Origin: Solimonas flava DSM 18980
Lineage (GTDB): Bacteria; Pseudomonadota; Gammaproteobacteria; Nevskiales; Nevskiaceae
Direction of reading: 5' to 3'
NCBI RefSeq assembly: GCF_000426685.1
Contig: NZ_AUFV01000002.1
Coordinates: 124,001-188,000 of the forward strand
Length of the DNA stretch: 64,000 bases
A model generated the notes under the pieces. It was given only the letters and a program-made list of their open reading frames with translations, had not been told where the DNA came from and ran no database searches. The position numbers were made by a program, and so were the translations under genes. This document shows, piece by piece, positions 63,857 to 64,000 of the stretch; position 1 is the first letter of the stretch, and each line of letters begins with the position of its first letter.

Positions 63857-64000
63857 TTATTCGCCTTCCGGGCGGTGCACGCGCTTGTCGCGCAGCGTCT
63901 GCTTGCCGCGTTCGAGACGCTTGAGCAGCGCCGGGCCGAGTGCGAGTGCGGTGCCGACCGCGAGCACGTCGAGGATCGCCAGATGGGCGATGCGCGAGAT
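63857..64000 (-). CDS. RpiR/HexR-like regulator, C-terminal end only
   Basis: 47 codons before a TAA at 63857, running off the window. The sequence ISRIAHLAILDVLAVGTALALGP...LERGKQTLRDKRV matches the end of SIS-domain RpiR-family sugar-phosphate regulators. The DNA-binding part lies outside the window. Confidence 0.6.
   Translation of the reverse strand: MSRIAHLAILDVLAVGTALALGPALLKRLERGKQTLRDKRVHRPEGE

Overview
The window reads as a GC-rich (roughly two-thirds G+C) gammaproteobacterial chromosome carrying a 42.1-kb integrated element. The flanking genes (PA3496-family small protein, DUF1631 protein, LOG-family protein, Tex, ClpB, YjbQ, two TonB-dependent receptors, an RpiR/HexR-like regulator) suit a Nevskiales/Xanthomonadales-like organism. 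That placement is inference only.

Left chromosomal flank (1-14.4 kb): a secreted M28 peptidase, a Fur-box-associated feoA-feoB-small Cys-rich protein operon, a TonB receptor, clpB with a heat-shock-like promoter, an HNH protein, a DUF1631 protein, a LOG-family protein, a PA3496-family protein and YjbQ. Right flank (56.5-64 kb): a LON-substrate-binding-domain protein, tex, an Rrf2 regulator overlapping a thioredoxin-reductase-like flavoprotein, a second TonB receptor and the C-terminus of an RpiR-type regulator.

The element (14404-56519) splits a tRNA-Ala(CGC) gene in its anticodon loop. The 5' half lies at 14376-14413. The 3' half and the old terminator lie at 56510-56596, and the two halves pair perfectly in the acceptor stem. 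A complete, slightly different tRNA-Ala(CGC) sits just inside the left end and probably replaces the broken gene. Next to it is a tyrosine integrase. At the right end is an IncQ-like replication module (HTH protein, RepA-type helicase, RepC-type initiator), with four iterons spaced 20-21 bp and a cluster of strong hairpins. I see no conjugation or relaxase genes.

Between these ends lie three blocks. First (16-24.4 kb) is a poorly recognisable block: a roughly 1.4-kb gene-free stretch dense with hairpins, whose minus strand forms at least seven GNRA tetraloops (candidate large structured ncRNA), followed by small unknown proteins, a divergent lipoprotein/XRE pair and an ATPase remnant. Second (24.4-43 kb) is copper handling: CopZ, CopA and CueR with two matching CueR-type promoters; an outer-membrane factor with a Met/His tail; a small Met-rich protein; a multicopper oxidase; a cytochrome c; a DUF411 protein; a nuclease-like protein; then, behind a third CueR-type promoter, a CusCBA-like RND system and an FTR1-cytochrome c fusion. 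Third (43-52.9 kb) is a Zn/Cd/Pb/Co-type operon read leftward from a MerR-family promoter: CzcI-like, CzcC, CzcB, CzcA, P-II-like protein, Zn/Cd P-type ATPase and a second DUF411 protein, with the divergent MerR regulator.

The most interesting points are the candidate large ncRNA, the tRNA-replacing integration, the IncQ-like origin inside a chromosomal island, and the nuclease-like gene overlapping the copper operon.
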